64,000 nt of DNA, taken from Massilia violaceinigra (GTDB lineage: Bacteria; Pseudomonadota; Gammaproteobacteria; Burkholderiales; Burkholderiaceae_D). Of the stretch, positions 1 to 9,002 are shown piece by piece (within the stretch, counting starts at the first letter, position 1; the number at the start of each line of letters is the position of its first letter). Below the pieces are notes generated by a model, which was not told where the DNA came from, made no database searches, and saw only the letters and a program-made list of their open reading frames with translations. A program made the position numbers and the translations under genes. The stretch lies in NCBI RefSeq assembly GCF_002752675.1, contig NZ_CP024608.1:5642001-5706000 (forward strand), read 5' to 3'.

Positions 1-1
1 G

Positions 2-3000
2 AGCGGCCTGGCGCTGGCAACCACGCAGGAACGGGCGATCGCCTTCGCGCTCACCAATGCCGTGCTGCGCGCCACGCGCCCGCGCGCCTTTTTCATGATG
101 GGCCGCCTCGAAGGCGAACGCATCGTCGAGGCGCTGGCGCTGACCGCCTACGGCATGGGCGGCCTGCTGCCCTCGTTGCCCGATCCGTATGCCGCCAATA
201 CGCCGCTGGGCACGCCCTTTGCCGCCGCCGGCGGCCAGGGATATCTGCTCAGCCAGTTCCGCTTCAGCCCCGCCGGCGAAACGCTCGGTTTCGTGCTGCC
301 GCAGTCGGTCAGCGTATCGCCGCCGCTGGCCGGACCGGGCGCACCCACCGGCAGCGCGGCGACCGCCGTCTCGAGCACGGTCAACTACGGCGACCTGTTC
401 GATTTCGAGGCGCAGGGCAAGGTCGTGCTGCTCGACGTGTCGTCCAACGCCAGCCGCTTCGGGGTCGCGGTGCGCCCGCCGCGCCGGGAAAACCGGGACG
501 ACTTCGGTGGCCCGCCGCTCAAGCCGGTCACGGTGCAGGGCCTCGACCTGTCGCTCGACGGCCGCATGCTGGTACTGCTTACGCTGCCGGCCGTCCAATG
601 GGAACCGGTGCGCAACGTGCCCGGCCCCGAGCCATTCCCGGACGAGGTGCGCTTCGCCAACAGCGGCGTGCCGACCACGGTCGACGTGCCCAGCGTCGAG
701 CTGGTGCGCATCAATCCGCTCGCGGCCTACGACACGATCCTCGACAATTTCGCCAAGGACACTCCGCGGCCGTCGCGGGCGCGCTTCACGCTGCCGTTCG
801 GGATTGTCGCCCAGGCCCGCCTGAACCAGGCCTCGCCGGCGGGACGCGGCGCCCAGGTCGGCGAGGTGCGCCCGGCCATCGCCGGTTTGCAAGGCGCGCA
901 TCAGCTGCGCCTCACCGCTGTCGACCCGGCGCTGGCGCCCGGCGCCACGCCGGCGCTGCCGGGGTTTATCGCCCAGCTCGCGGTTGCCCGGCCGGTTGGC
1001 GGCGGCGCGCCGGTCAGCATTCTCGGCACCAGCGTCACGCCAATCGTCAACGGCTATCTCGGCCTCGGGCAACCCACGGCGCTGGTGCCGGTGACGCACA
1101 TCGACCTGTCCGGCCATGGCGAGAGCCTGTTCAGCGCCTGGGCCAATCCGGAGGATCCCGAAACCGGGGTCGCCGCGGCCGAATTCCAGGTGCTCAACGG
1201 GCGCGCCGCACATGAGGTGATCCAGGTCAAGAGCATCCTGCTGCCGTATTTCGTGCCGGTGGTGCGCATCATCACGCTCGAGCGCAAGGGCAATGCCGTC
1301 GTCACGCGCGAGGACAGCGGCTGGGTGGCGGTGGGCGAAGGGCGCTACCGCGCCGCGCCCGGCAGCGGCATCGTGGTCCATCCGGGCGTGGTGTGGCGCG
1401 CCACGCGCGTGACCAATATCCGCGAGACCGGCAGCACCGTGCCGGCGGGCGGCATGGAGTTCGTGGCCGTGTATTTCGACACCGACCTGATTCTCGATGG
1501 GGCCGATGCGCCGGCGCCGGCGCGCCGCCAGCTCGGCTACGTCAAATTGTCGATCCCGCCGCTGAGCGCTCCCGTGTATGCCGCCCTGATCGCGGCAGCC
1601 GGACCGATGGGCGGCGCGCTCGACGCCAGCATCCAGGTGGCCGGCGGGCGCCAGCGCATGCGCCTGCACCGGGTCGGGGTCGGCATCGCGGCGCCCGAAT
1701 TCGCCATGGCGGCCTGGGGCGGCCTGGCCTTTCCGGCCGGCGGCGACTGGTCGGTGCTGGAAGCGGCCAATCCGGCCGATGCGCCGGCCGCCGTCGCCGC
1801 CGAGCGCGGCCTGCCCGTGATCCGGCAAGGCGCGGCGGGTGCGCCGAGCGCCGCACCGTACCGTTTCGCCGATCCGGAAGACCTGTTCAACGAAGCCGCG
1901 CCGCAGCGCGACTACGGCCTGCTGCACTCGATGGGAACCCAGCGCGCCTTTTTCCGCCGCCCGCGCATCGACACCGGCGCGCCGCACCGGATCGTGTCGA
2001 GCCAGCGCCCCGTCGTCGCCGATCCGCTGATCCTGGCCACCTCCACCGGCGCCTTTCCGCGCCAGGCCGAGGCCATCCCGTTCCCGAACGCCGCCTTTGC
2101 GCTGGAGGCGCGGGCCGACGGCAGCTGGGTGCTCGACGCGCCGCCCACCTTCCCGGCCGGGGTGGCGCGCCGCACCATCCGCAGCGCCGGCACCGTGCGC
2201 AGCGACCTCGACTATTCGAGCGCGACCGTCACCTACACGCTCGACACCGCCGACCCGGTTCCCTGGCGCTTCATGCTGGAAGACGCGGTCAAGATCATGG
2301 CCCACACGGCGATGGGCGATCTGCTGTCGATGGCGGTCGATATCGACGCCGAAGCCGGGCGCGCGACCCGCTTCGCCGATCCGGCCCTGCGCATCGGCGG
2401 TCCGTTCGACATCGTCCAGGACTTGCTGACGATTCTCAAGGACCTGGGCATCCCGGTCCAGCCGGACGTACGCATGACCAACGACTGGTCGCTCAGCGTT
2501 GCCCTGAACGTCCCCTTCGTCGATGCCTTCGGCAAGGACTTCCAGGTCCCTCCGGGCGATCCGAAGCCGACCATCAAGTTCGCCGACACCGGGGTGACCG
2601 TGGAAGTGGCGGTCGCACCCAAGAACGACAAGGCCAGCCTGACCCTGCACGGCTCACCGATGTTCGCAATCAAATCGGTGCCAGACCTGTATGTGGTGGC
2701 GATCATCGAGTTCGAACTGACCCTGTCGAGCGAGCACGGCACCACCTACGGCTTCCTGCTCGGGCTCGGCATCGCCTACAGCATGGATGCCCACCCGTTC
2801 GAGCTGGAAGGGCTGTTCGCCCTCACCTTCTTCGCCGTGTTCGGCGATACCGTGCTCGGTTACGGCGTCGGCTTCCAGCTCAAGCTCTCCGCCGACCTGC
2901 CGCCCATCATATCGATCGAATTGTCACTGGAAGGCAAGCTGGCGCGCCTGGTGGCCCACAAGGGCTTGCCGGACGAAACGGTGTTCCAGATCGCCAAGCT

Positions 3001-3121
3001 GGTCTTCGCCATCGAAGTCTCCATCTTCCTGGTCTTTAGCATCGAGCTTGAAGTCGAGACGCGCAAGGTGGAAGTTTTGCGCGGCCCGCTGCTCGAGAGC
3101 GACGCCCCCGATGTCATCTGA
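2..3121 (+). CDS. Very large uncharacterised protein, 5' end outside the window
   Basis: The reading frame is open from the first bases of the window, so the start lies upstream and the GTG at 62 is only the first in-window start codon. About 1039 residues are visible. No family is recognised. Most of the chain is Ala/Pro/Gly-rich with short alternating hydrophobic stretches that suggest beta structure. From about nt 2640 to the end it changes to runs of alternating hydrophobic and polar residues (for example LYVVAIIEFELTL and IISIELSLEGKL), which looks like beta-sheet or barrel-like packing rather than helical membrane spans. A second giant gene follows 15 bp downstream on the same strand, so the two are probably cotranscribed and may work together. 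Function is unknown; confidence that the frame is coding is high because codon use is strongly GC3-biased throughout. Confidence 0.85.
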   Translation, partial: SGLALATTQERAIAFALTNAVLRATRPRAFFMMGRLEGERIVEALALTAYGMGGLLPSLPDPYAANTPLGTPFAAAGGQGYLLSQFRFSPAGETLGFVLPQSVSVSPPLAGPGAPTGSAATAVSSTVNYGDLFDFEAQGKVVLLDVSSNASRFGVAVRPPRRENRDDFGGPPLKPVTVQGLDLSLDGRMLVLLTLPAVQWEPVRNVPGPEPFPDEVRFANSGVPTTVDVPSVELVRINPLAAYDTILDNFAKDTPRPSRARFTLPFGIVAQARLNQASPAGRGAQVGEVRPAIAGLQGAHQLRLTAVDPALAPGATPALPGFIAQLAVARPVGGGAPVSILGTSVTPIVNGYLGLGQPTALVPVTHIDLSGHGESLFSAWANPEDPETGVAAAEFQVLNGRAAHEVIQVKSILLPYFVPVVRIITLERKGNAVVTREDSGWVAVGEGRYRAAPGSGIVVHPGVVWRATRVTNIRETGSTVPAGGMEFVAVYFDTDLILDGADAPAPARRQLGYVKLSIPPLSAPVYAALIAAAGPMGGALDASIQVAGGRQRMRLHRVGVGIAAPEFAMAAWGGLAFPAGGDWSVLEAANPADAPAAVAAERGLPVIRQGAAGAPSAAPYRFADPEDLFNEAAPQRDYGLLHSMGTQRAFFRRPRIDTGAPHRIVSSQRPVVADPLILATSTGAFPRQAEAIPFPNAAFALEARADGSWVLDAPPTFPAGVARRTIRSAGTVRSDLDYSSATVTYTLDTADPVPWRFMLEDAVKIMAHTAMGDLLSMAVDIDAEAGRATRFADPALRIGGPFDIVQDLLTILKDLGIPVQPDVRMTNDWSLSVALNVPFVDAFGKDFQVPPGDPKPTIKFADTGVTVEVAVAPKNDKASLTLHGSPMFAIKSVPDLYVVAIIEFELTLSSEHGTTYGFLLGLGIAYSMDAHPFELEGLFALTFFAVFGDTVLGYGVGFQLKLSADLPPIISIELSLEGKLARLVAHKGLPDETVFQIAKLVFAIEVSIFLVFSIELEVETRKVEVLRGPLLESDAPDVI

Positions 3122-3136
3122 AAACAGGAGCCTGCC

Positions 3137-6100
3137 ATGCCACTGCCGATCCGCCTGATCCTGTTTCCCTTCCTGCAAAGCTATGACGGCAACGCGCTCT
3201 CGCTGCGCCTGCTGGCCGCCCCACAGACCGATCCCACCGCCGCGCCCGCGCCCGGGCTGACGCCGTTCGTCGTAACCGACTTCGACTTCGAGCTGCGTTT
3301 TATCGCCGACCTGGCCCAGCTGCCCACCAGCGGCGCCGCGGCGACCATCGTCGACCAGGTGTCGCCCGCGCCCCCAGGCTCCGGAGCCATTTGCGCCGCC
3401 CTCAACGCGCAGTTCGGGATCGACGCCAGCATCGGCCCCATCGACGGGCGCGCCGGCGCGCCGCGCATCGTCAAGTACGCCCCGCCGGCGTACCGGCGCG
3501 CCACCGGCTATGGCGGCGAGAATCCTTTCCTGCTGACCGACGACAGCTATCACTGCGCGCTCAAGGCACCGGTGGCGCCCGGCACCTCGGTCAAGGTCGC
3601 GCCGCCGGTCATGTCGTGGGGCAAAGTGCTGGCGCAGGTATTGCGCCAGCCGCTGCTGGCCGAAGCGGTCGGCCTGGTGCGTCCGTTCAGCGTGACGGCG
3701 CCCGCCGACATCGTCGCCGGCGGCGGCTGGCTGTTCGTTACGCTCAAGCCCGGCAGTCCGTGGAGCGCTCTGGCCGCCATGCCCGGCGCGCTGCGCTCCT
3801 ACGCCGCGCGCATTGCACCGCTCACCGAACCGCGCGCGCTGTTCACCCCGGTGCTGTTCCCGGTGGCCGCCGCGCCCGCCCCGGGCGTTGCGTGGGATGA
3901 TCTGTTCCGCGAATCGATCGAGTACGACGATGGTTTCGCCAAGGCCGTGTATGCGCGCCAGCCGCCCCAGGCCGATCCGCTGGCCGACGACGAGGGCGAA
4001 CGCCCGCCCGAGGACCGCGGCATCCAGCTCGGCTGGGACGACGAGCAGATCGTCACCTGGTTCAACCGCCAGTTCGACATCAATGCCGACGCGCCCATGG
4101 GCGTGATGGGCTACCGGGTCGATGTACGCGAGGCCGGCACGGCCGCGTGGGAATCGCTGGTGCGCGCGCACACCGCCATTACGCTGGGCGCCACTGACCT
4201 GGGCGACGCCGAACTCGACTGGCGGGTGGAAGTCGCGCCCAACCGGCTCACGGGCGACGCGAGCAACCGCAGCTGGCTGCCGAGCTACATGAGCGCCTGG
4301 ACCGGGCCGTCGCTGATCGGCATCGACGCCCTCGCCGCGCAGCTGCGCGGCCTGCCCGCCGCCACCCCGGTGGTCCAGGGCTTGCCTCCGGCGACCGCGC
4401 TACGCTACGGGCACAGCTACGAATTCCGGGTGCGCTTCAACGACCTCACCGGCGGTGGCCCGGCGCCGGGCAGCGAGCCGCGCAACGGCGGGCCGCAGCC
4501 GGTGGCGGGCCTCGACTTCCGGCGTCCGGTGCGGCCGACCGGCGTTGCCATCGATCCCCAACTGCCGCTCGACGCCAACCCGAACGCGCCGCCCTCGACC
4601 CTGACGGTGTCGCACCCCTTGCTCGCTTACCCAGCCTGCCTGATGGCGGGCGGATCGGCGCCGGCCCTGCTGGCCGACATCGCCCCGGCCATGCTGGCCC
4701 AGCGCGCGCCCGGCCTGCCCGATCCGGATGTCGACCAGCTCGAAATCGTGGTCGAAGTGGCCACGCCGGAACCGGGCGCCGCCAGCCGCTACCTGCCGCT
4801 GTACACCGTCACGCGCGCCTATCCCGGCAGCGGTCCGTTGACGCTGGAGTTTGCATGGACCGACGTGGCCGATGCGCGCGACCTGCTCGCCGCGCCGGCC
4901 GGGCCGCTGGCCTTGCCCACTTCGCGCAATGTGCGTTTGCGGCTGACCCCGCTCGCCGGCGCCAAGCTTGACTACTATATTAGCGAGGATGTGCGGCGCG
5001 GCGAAACGCGGCTGGTGGCCGTGCGGGCCCCGGCCAGCGACGAACGCGATCTGCTGGCGCAGGGCGGCGGCTCGCTGATCGAGGGCTTCTTCCTTCAGCC
5101 GGCCGAACCGGCCTCGCTGGCGATGATGGCGGCCCGGCGGGCGGCCGGCCACGGCGACGAACTGGACGACGATCCGCTCGGGCGCCTGGCCGCGGCGCTC
5201 GACCTCGACCGCAAGGACCGGAGCCTGCGGGCGCGGCCCGGCCGGCGCCTGATGATCGGCGCCGGCGCGCTGCTGCGCCAGGTGGTCGGGCCGGACGGCG
5301 CCAGTCTCACCTTTGCCACCGCCAATGACATGACGCGCCTGTGGCTGGTGGCCGTGGTGCTCGAACTGCGGCGCGACTGGAGCTGGGATGGGCTGGATTA
5401 TCTCCTCGTCGAGCGCGACGGCGTCGAGGTCGGCCGCATCGCCTCCAGCACCAGCGCCGGCCACGAAGCGGCCGGGGACGCGGAACGCGACAGCTCGACC
5501 CTGATCTTCCTCGACGCCATCGACGCCAAGCCGGCGGCCGGCGCGTTCCCGCGTCCGCTGACGCCGAGCTACCGGATCACGCCGGTGCTGCGCATCGCGC
5601 CCGACCAGCAGGACGCGCCGCTGACCGCCGCTATCGTGCTGCCGGTAACGACGCCGCCGGCGCAAGTGCCCAAGCTGGTGTCGGCCGGGCTGGCGCTCTC
5701 GCCCTACCGGCGCGATCCGGCGTATGCCGCCAGCGAGGAGCGGCAAACGGCGGTCTGGCTCGAATTCGACCGTCCGCCGGCGGACCCCGAGGACCGCTAC
5801 TATGCGCGCGTGCTGGCCAGCGCGCCCGATCCGGTGCTGACCAACGAATTCGAGGATGTCGCCGACATCGCCGACGTGCCGCTGCCGGTCGATCCGGAGC
5901 CGATTCGCCGCATTGTGCCCGGCCAGAGCGACGACCGCGCCGGCCAGGCCAGCATGCAAATGCTGATGCCCACTTCCAGCGCGCGCCATTTCCTGTTGCC
6001 GCTGCCGCCGGGGCTGACGCCAGGGTCGCTTGAACTGTTCGGCTTCTTCACCTACGAATTCCGGGTCGGGCACTTCGGCATCTGGAGCACGGCGCAGGGC

Positions 6101-6601
6101 TTCGCGGGCCGGGCGCTGCGCGTGGGCGGAATCGCCCACGCGCCGCCGCCGCTGGCCTGCGCGGTGACCCGCAGCAGGGGCCGGCTGACCGTCAGCGCGG
6201 CCTTTGCCGAACCGGTGCGCGACGGCCGCTCGCTGCGCCCGGCCGCGCCGGTCACCGATTTGTGGGCGCTGCTGTATGCGCGCGTTCACCAGGCCGACGA
6301 CGCCGACCGCCGCAATATCCTGCTGGGCACGCGCCGTCTCGATCCGGCCCGGCGCCAGCACCCCGGCACCGCCGGCGTGGGTGACGCCAGGGCGGCGGCC
6401 GATGGCATGGCCGACTGGTCGAGTGCCGAAATCAGCGCCGGCCTGTCCTTGCTGACCCTGGGCCCGGACGCGCCGCTCAGTTGCCTGGTGGTCGAGACGC
6501 TGCCCGGCGAGGTTCCCTATCCGGATCCGCTGGCGGCCCAACTCGGCTACGAGCGCTTCCTGCGCACGTCGCCGCTGACGGAGGTGCCCGATATCTGCTG
6601 A
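3137..6601 (+). CDS. Very large uncharacterised protein with fibronectin-III-like stretches
   Basis: 1154 residues, starting at an ATG preceded by AACAGGAG at a good distance. It begins MPLPIRLILFPFLQSYDG, which has no convincing signal peptide or lipobox. Two parts look like fibronectin type III or similar beta-sandwich strands: one near residues 325–370 (YRVDVREAGTAAWESL) and one near 420–440 (YGHSYEFRVRFNDL). Further beta-rich segments run to the C-terminus. No catalytic motif is recognised. It directly follows the other giant gene (15 bp gap), which suggests a two-gene transcription unit making partner proteins. It could belong to a surface or particle assembly, but nothing in the sequence proves that. 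The long open frame on the opposite strand is a GC-skew shadow. Confidence 0.85.
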   Translation: MPLPIRLILFPFLQSYDGNALSLRLLAAPQTDPTAAPAPGLTPFVVTDFDFELRFIADLAQLPTSGAAATIVDQVSPAPPGSGAICAALNAQFGIDASIGPIDGRAGAPRIVKYAPPAYRRATGYGGENPFLLTDDSYHCALKAPVAPGTSVKVAPPVMSWGKVLAQVLRQPLLAEAVGLVRPFSVTAPADIVAGGGWLFVTLKPGSPWSALAAMPGALRSYAARIAPLTEPRALFTPVLFPVAAAPAPGVAWDDLFRESIEYDDGFAKAVYARQPPQADPLADDEGERPPEDRGIQLGWDDEQIVTWFNRQFDINADAPMGVMGYRVDVREAGTAAWESLVRAHTAITLGATDLGDAELDWRVEVAPNRLTGDASNRSWLPSYMSAWTGPSLIGIDALAAQLRGLPAATPVVQGLPPATALRYGHSYEFRVRFNDLTGGGPAPGSEPRNGGPQPVAGLDFRRPVRPTGVAIDPQLPLDANPNAPPSTLTVSHPLLAYPACLMAGGSAPALLADIAPAMLAQRAPGLPDPDVDQLEIVVEVATPEPGAASRYLPLYTVTRAYPGSGPLTLEFAWTDVADARDLLAAPAGPLALPTSRNVRLRLTPLAGAKLDYYISEDVRRGETRLVAVRAPASDERDLLAQGGGSLIEGFFLQPAEPASLAMMAARRAAGHGDELDDDPLGRLAAALDLDRKDRSLRARPGRRLMIGAGALLRQVVGPDGASLTFATANDMTRLWLVAVVLELRRDWSWDGLDYLLVERDGVEVGRIASSTSAGHEAAGDAERDSSTLIFLDAIDAKPAAGAFPRPLTPSYRITPVLRIAPDQQDAPLTAAIVLPVTTPPAQVPKLVSAGLALSPYRRDPAYAASEERQTAVWLEFDRPPADPEDRYYARVLASAPDPVLTNEFEDVADIADVPLPVDPEPIRRIVPGQSDDRAGQASMQMLMPTSSARHFLLPLPPGLTPGSLELFGFFTYEFRVGHFGIWSTAQGFAGRALRVGGIAHAPPPLACAVTRSRGRLTVSAAFAEPVRDGRSLRPAAPVTDLWALLYARVHQADDADRRNILLGTRRLDPARRQHPGTAGVGDARAAADGMADWSSAEISAGLSLLTLGPDAPLSCLVVETLPGEVPYPDPLAAQLGYERFLRTSPLTEVPDIC

Positions 6602-6720
6602 ACGCCGCTGCGCCGGCTGCTACGGCCGGTCGCGTTCTGCGCTACCCGATGCGGCATCGGCCATTGGTCCGAACGGCATAGCACACTGCCGGTCCCCGCT
6701 GTCGCGATATTGGAGACCAC

Positions 6721-7127
6721 ATGAAAAGTGCGTTGGCCATTGTGGCGATTGGCGCGAGCCTGAACGCTCTGGCCGCCGCAGCGCCAGCGCATTGCAGCGC
6801 ATGGAGGCGAGCGCGCCCAACGTCGAGCGGGTGCGCGCCGCCGTGCGCGCCGCCGTATCGGAAGATGAACAGATCCACCAACGCGCCAGGCAATCGGCGA
6901 GCTGCTGCGGCGCATGCGCGTCGACTTCCCGCACGCGATCGGCAGTTTCGGCGCCGGAGACGCTAGCCGCTATGCCGCCTTGCTGCACGCCAGTGCCCTG
7001 ACCGAGCAGTGGGTCAGCCGCCGCCCGTACGCCGAAACGGTGCTGGCGCAGCTGGACGACCCGCAACTCGACTCGCGCAAGATCATCGCTTATCTCGCCA
7101 TGCCCGAAGGCCTGACGCGCCGCGCCG
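6721..7127 (+). pseudogene. Decayed gene for a small secreted protein (two apparent frameshifts)
   Basis: An ATG at 6721 with a good ribosome site (TTGGAG, 6711–6716) opens a classical signal peptide (MKSALAIVAIGASLNALAAAA). The sensible protein then continues in a second frame (…RMEASAPNVERVRAAV, until about 6887) and then in a third frame (…AIGELLRRMRVDFP…, to about 7127). Both changes equal loss of one base, near 6776–6795 and near 6885–6892. Joined, the product is about 135 residues, exported and largely helical. The last frame has no stop of its own and runs into the 3' end of the opposing GntR gene, so the 3' end may also be lost. No family is recognised. Alternatively the indels are assembly errors in an intact gene. 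Confidence 0.5.
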
Positions 7128-7799
7128 TCAGGAGGGCACCAGCGCGCCCGCCGCCAGCTGCGGCAGGGACGCCATCAGATCGGCGAAGCGCTGCCCCTGG
7201 ATCATTACGTGGCCGCGGGTGAGCTGCCCCGCCTTTTCGCCATCGCCGGACAGAATGGCCTGCACCACGGCGTCGTGCTCGTCCCAGGAGGCGCCGACCC
7301 GGCCGCGCACCCGCAGCTGCAAGCGCCGGTAGGGCCGCAGGCGGCGGTACAGATTGCGCGTCTGCTCGAACAAAAACTGGTTATGGCTGCCCGCGTAAAT
7401 GACTTCGTGGAAGGCTTCGTTCTGGTAGTAGTAGGCATCCGGATCGCTGGCGTCGCGCGCCTCGCGGCAAGCCTGGTGCGCGGCCAGCAGCCTGACATGG
7501 TCTTCCGGCGTCATGCGGCGCGCCGCCAGCCGGCTGCAGGTCGCCTCCAGTTCCGACATTACTTCGAACATCTCCACCAGTTGATGCGGCCCGAGTTCGG
7601 CCACCACCGCGCCACGCCGCGGGCGGATCACCACCAATCCCATCGACGCGAGCTGGATCAGCGTTTCGCGGATCGGCGTGCGCGACACGCCGAAGCGCGC
7701 AGCCAGTTCGGTCTCGTCCAGATGCTGGCCGGGCGCCAGTGCGCCGACCGCAATCAATTCTTCGATCTTTTCCCGGAGTATTTCAGAACGGCTTGTCAT
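7128..7799 (-). CDS. GntR family regulator, FadR/FCD subfamily, probable malonate-operon repressor
   Basis: 223 residues. The N-terminal winged helix-turn-helix (about 5–70) carries the typical GntR core ELAARFGVSRTPIRETLIQL. The all-helical FCD effector domain (about 80–205) keeps metal-site-type residues such as the histidines in NEAFHEVIY and WDEHDAVV. It is divergent from the TRAP–mdc operon with 186 bp between start codons, and palindromes of TTGTATACAA type lie between them. By family knowledge such proteins (MdcY, MatR) repress malonate genes until malonate or a derivative binds, so this is the likely local regulator. The effector is inferred. No LysR-type MdcR is present nearby. Confidence 0.9.
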   Translation of the reverse strand: MTSRSEILREKIEELIAVGALAPGQHLDETELAARFGVSRTPIRETLIQLASMGLVVIRPRRGAVVAELGPHQLVEMFEVMSELEATCSRLAARRMTPEDHVRLLAAHQACREARDASDPDAYYYQNEAFHEVIYAGSHNQFLFEQTRNLYRRLRPYRRLQLRVRGRVGASWDEHDAVVQAILSGDGEKAGQLTRGHVMIQGQRFADLMASLPQLAAGALVPS

Positions 7800-7818
7800 T
7801 TGTATTTACTGTACCGGG

Positions 7819-7828
7819 TTGTATACAA
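7819..7828. promoter_or_regulatory. Palindromic operator TTGTATACAA, probable GntR-regulator site
   Basis: A perfect 10-bp palindrome sits 20 bp upstream of the GntR start codon and 158 bp upstream of the TRAP binding-protein gene. From memory it matches the operator type bound by GntR regulators of malonate genes in Acinetobacter (MdcY) and Rhizobium (MatR). A site here would cover the regulator's own promoter. Confidence 0.6.
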
Positions 7829-7855
7829 GATTTCATTATAAAAGCACGATAGAAC

Positions 7856-7892
7856 TTGACAAGGTATTTTTAGAAATATTACTGTATACCAA
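7856..7892 (+). promoter_or_regulatory. Probable promoter of the TRAP–mdc operon with an overlapping second operator
   Basis: A consensus -35 TTGACA is at 7856–7861. About 18 bp downstream the -10 region is TACTGT (7880–7885) or the overlapping TGTATA (7883–7888). The same bases contain ACTGTATACCA, an imperfect copy of the TTGTATACAA palindrome. A repressor bound here would block RNA polymerase directly. The surrounding 80 bp are clearly more AT-rich than the flanking genes. Confidence 0.5.
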
Positions 7893-7985
7893 GAAACGAC
7901 GCTTGCATACGTAAAAGCCTTGCGCCTGCCCCGTCGTCTTCGAAGTAGTGCTACCTAGCGAAGTTTCCATCATCTTGGAGGATCT

Positions 7986-9002
7986 ATGACCGCAATGACC
8001 CGCAGAACCGTTCTTGCCGCGCTCGCCACGAGCCCACTCTGGATGCAACATGCCTGGGCCCAGACGACCAGCTTGAAAATCTCGCACCAGTTCCCCGGCG
8101 GCACCATCAACGAAGGCGACTTCCGCGACCGTCTGTGCCGGATGTTCGCGGCCGAGGTGGAAAAACGCAGCAAGGGCACGCTCAAGTTCTCAGTCTATCC
8201 CGGTTCGTCGCTGATGAAAACGAACGCGCAGTTCTCGGCCATGCGCAAGGGCGCGCTCGACCTGTCGCTGGTGCCGCTGTCGTACGCCGGCGGCGAAGTC
8301 CCGGAAGTGAACATCGGCCTGATGCCCGGCCTGGTGACCACCTACGACCAGGGCTACAGCTGGAAAAAAGCGGAGGTAGGCAAGGAACTGGCACGCATCC
8401 TCGGCGAAAAAGGCATCGTGGTCCTGAGCTGGATCTGGCAGGCGGGTGGCGTGGCCTCGCGCAGCAAGCCGATCGTCGAGCCGGAAGACGTGCGCGGCAT
8501 GAAGGTGCGCGGCGGCTCGCGCGAGATGGACCTGATCCTCAAGGCCGCCGGCGCCGCCGTCGTCACGCTGCCGTCGAACGAAATCTACGCCGCCATGCAG
8601 ACCGGCGCGATGGATGCGGCGCTGACCTCCTCCACGTCGCTGATCTCGTTCCGCCTGGAGGAAGTGTCGAAAGCGCTGACCACGGGCCGCGGCGGCGCGT
8701 ACTGGTTCATGTTCGAGCCGCTGCTGATGTCCAAGGCGGTCTTCGATCGCCTCACCAAGGAACAGCAGGCGATCCTGATGGCGGTCGGCGGCGAACTCGA
8801 AGGCTTCGCGCGCACCTCGGCCCAGGCCGACGATGCGGCGGTCGCCGCGGTGTACCAGAAAGCCGGCGCCAAGGTGGTCGATCTGAACGCGACCATCGTC
8901 AAGAAATGGCAAGCCATCGCGCGCACCACCGCGTGGACCGACTACCGCGAGAAGAACGCCAACTGCGCCAAGTTGCTGGCATTGGCCGAGAAAACCTTGT
9001 GA
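7986..9002 (+). CDS. TRAP transporter solute-binding protein (DctP type)
   Basis: 338 residues, ATG start preceded by TTGGAGG. The leader has adjacent arginines (TRRTVLAAL) and a hydrophobic stretch ending in AWAQ near residue 26, so export by Sec or possibly Tat is expected. The mature chain has the DctP fold signatures, including LKISHQFPGG at its start and the substrate-arginine region around VRGMKVRGGSREM. It is the periplasmic receptor of the three-part TRAP system encoded by this and the next two genes. Because all the following genes make malonate decarboxylase, malonate is the likely ligand; a TRAP malonate carrier (MatPQM) is known in Sinorhizobium. Ligand assignment is inference from context. 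Confidence 0.93.
   Translation: MTAMTRRTVLAALATSPLWMQHAWAQTTSLKISHQFPGGTINEGDFRDRLCRMFAAEVEKRSKGTLKFSVYPGSSLMKTNAQFSAMRKGALDLSLVPLSYAGGEVPEVNIGLMPGLVTTYDQGYSWKKAEVGKELARILGEKGIVVLSWIWQAGGVASRSKPIVEPEDVRGMKVRGGSREMDLILKAAGAAVVTLPSNEIYAAMQTGAMDAALTSSTSLISFRLEEVSKALTTGRGGAYWFMFEPLLMSKAVFDRLTKEQQAILMAVGGELEGFARTSAQADDAAVAAVYQKAGAKVVDLNATIVKKWQAIARTTAWTDYREKNANCAKLLALAEKTL

Noticed and set aside
4400..6541. 713-codon open frame on the minus strand
   Set aside because: It lies fully opposite the second giant gene, is Arg/Gly/His-rich in the way of GC-skew shadows, and has no ribosome site.
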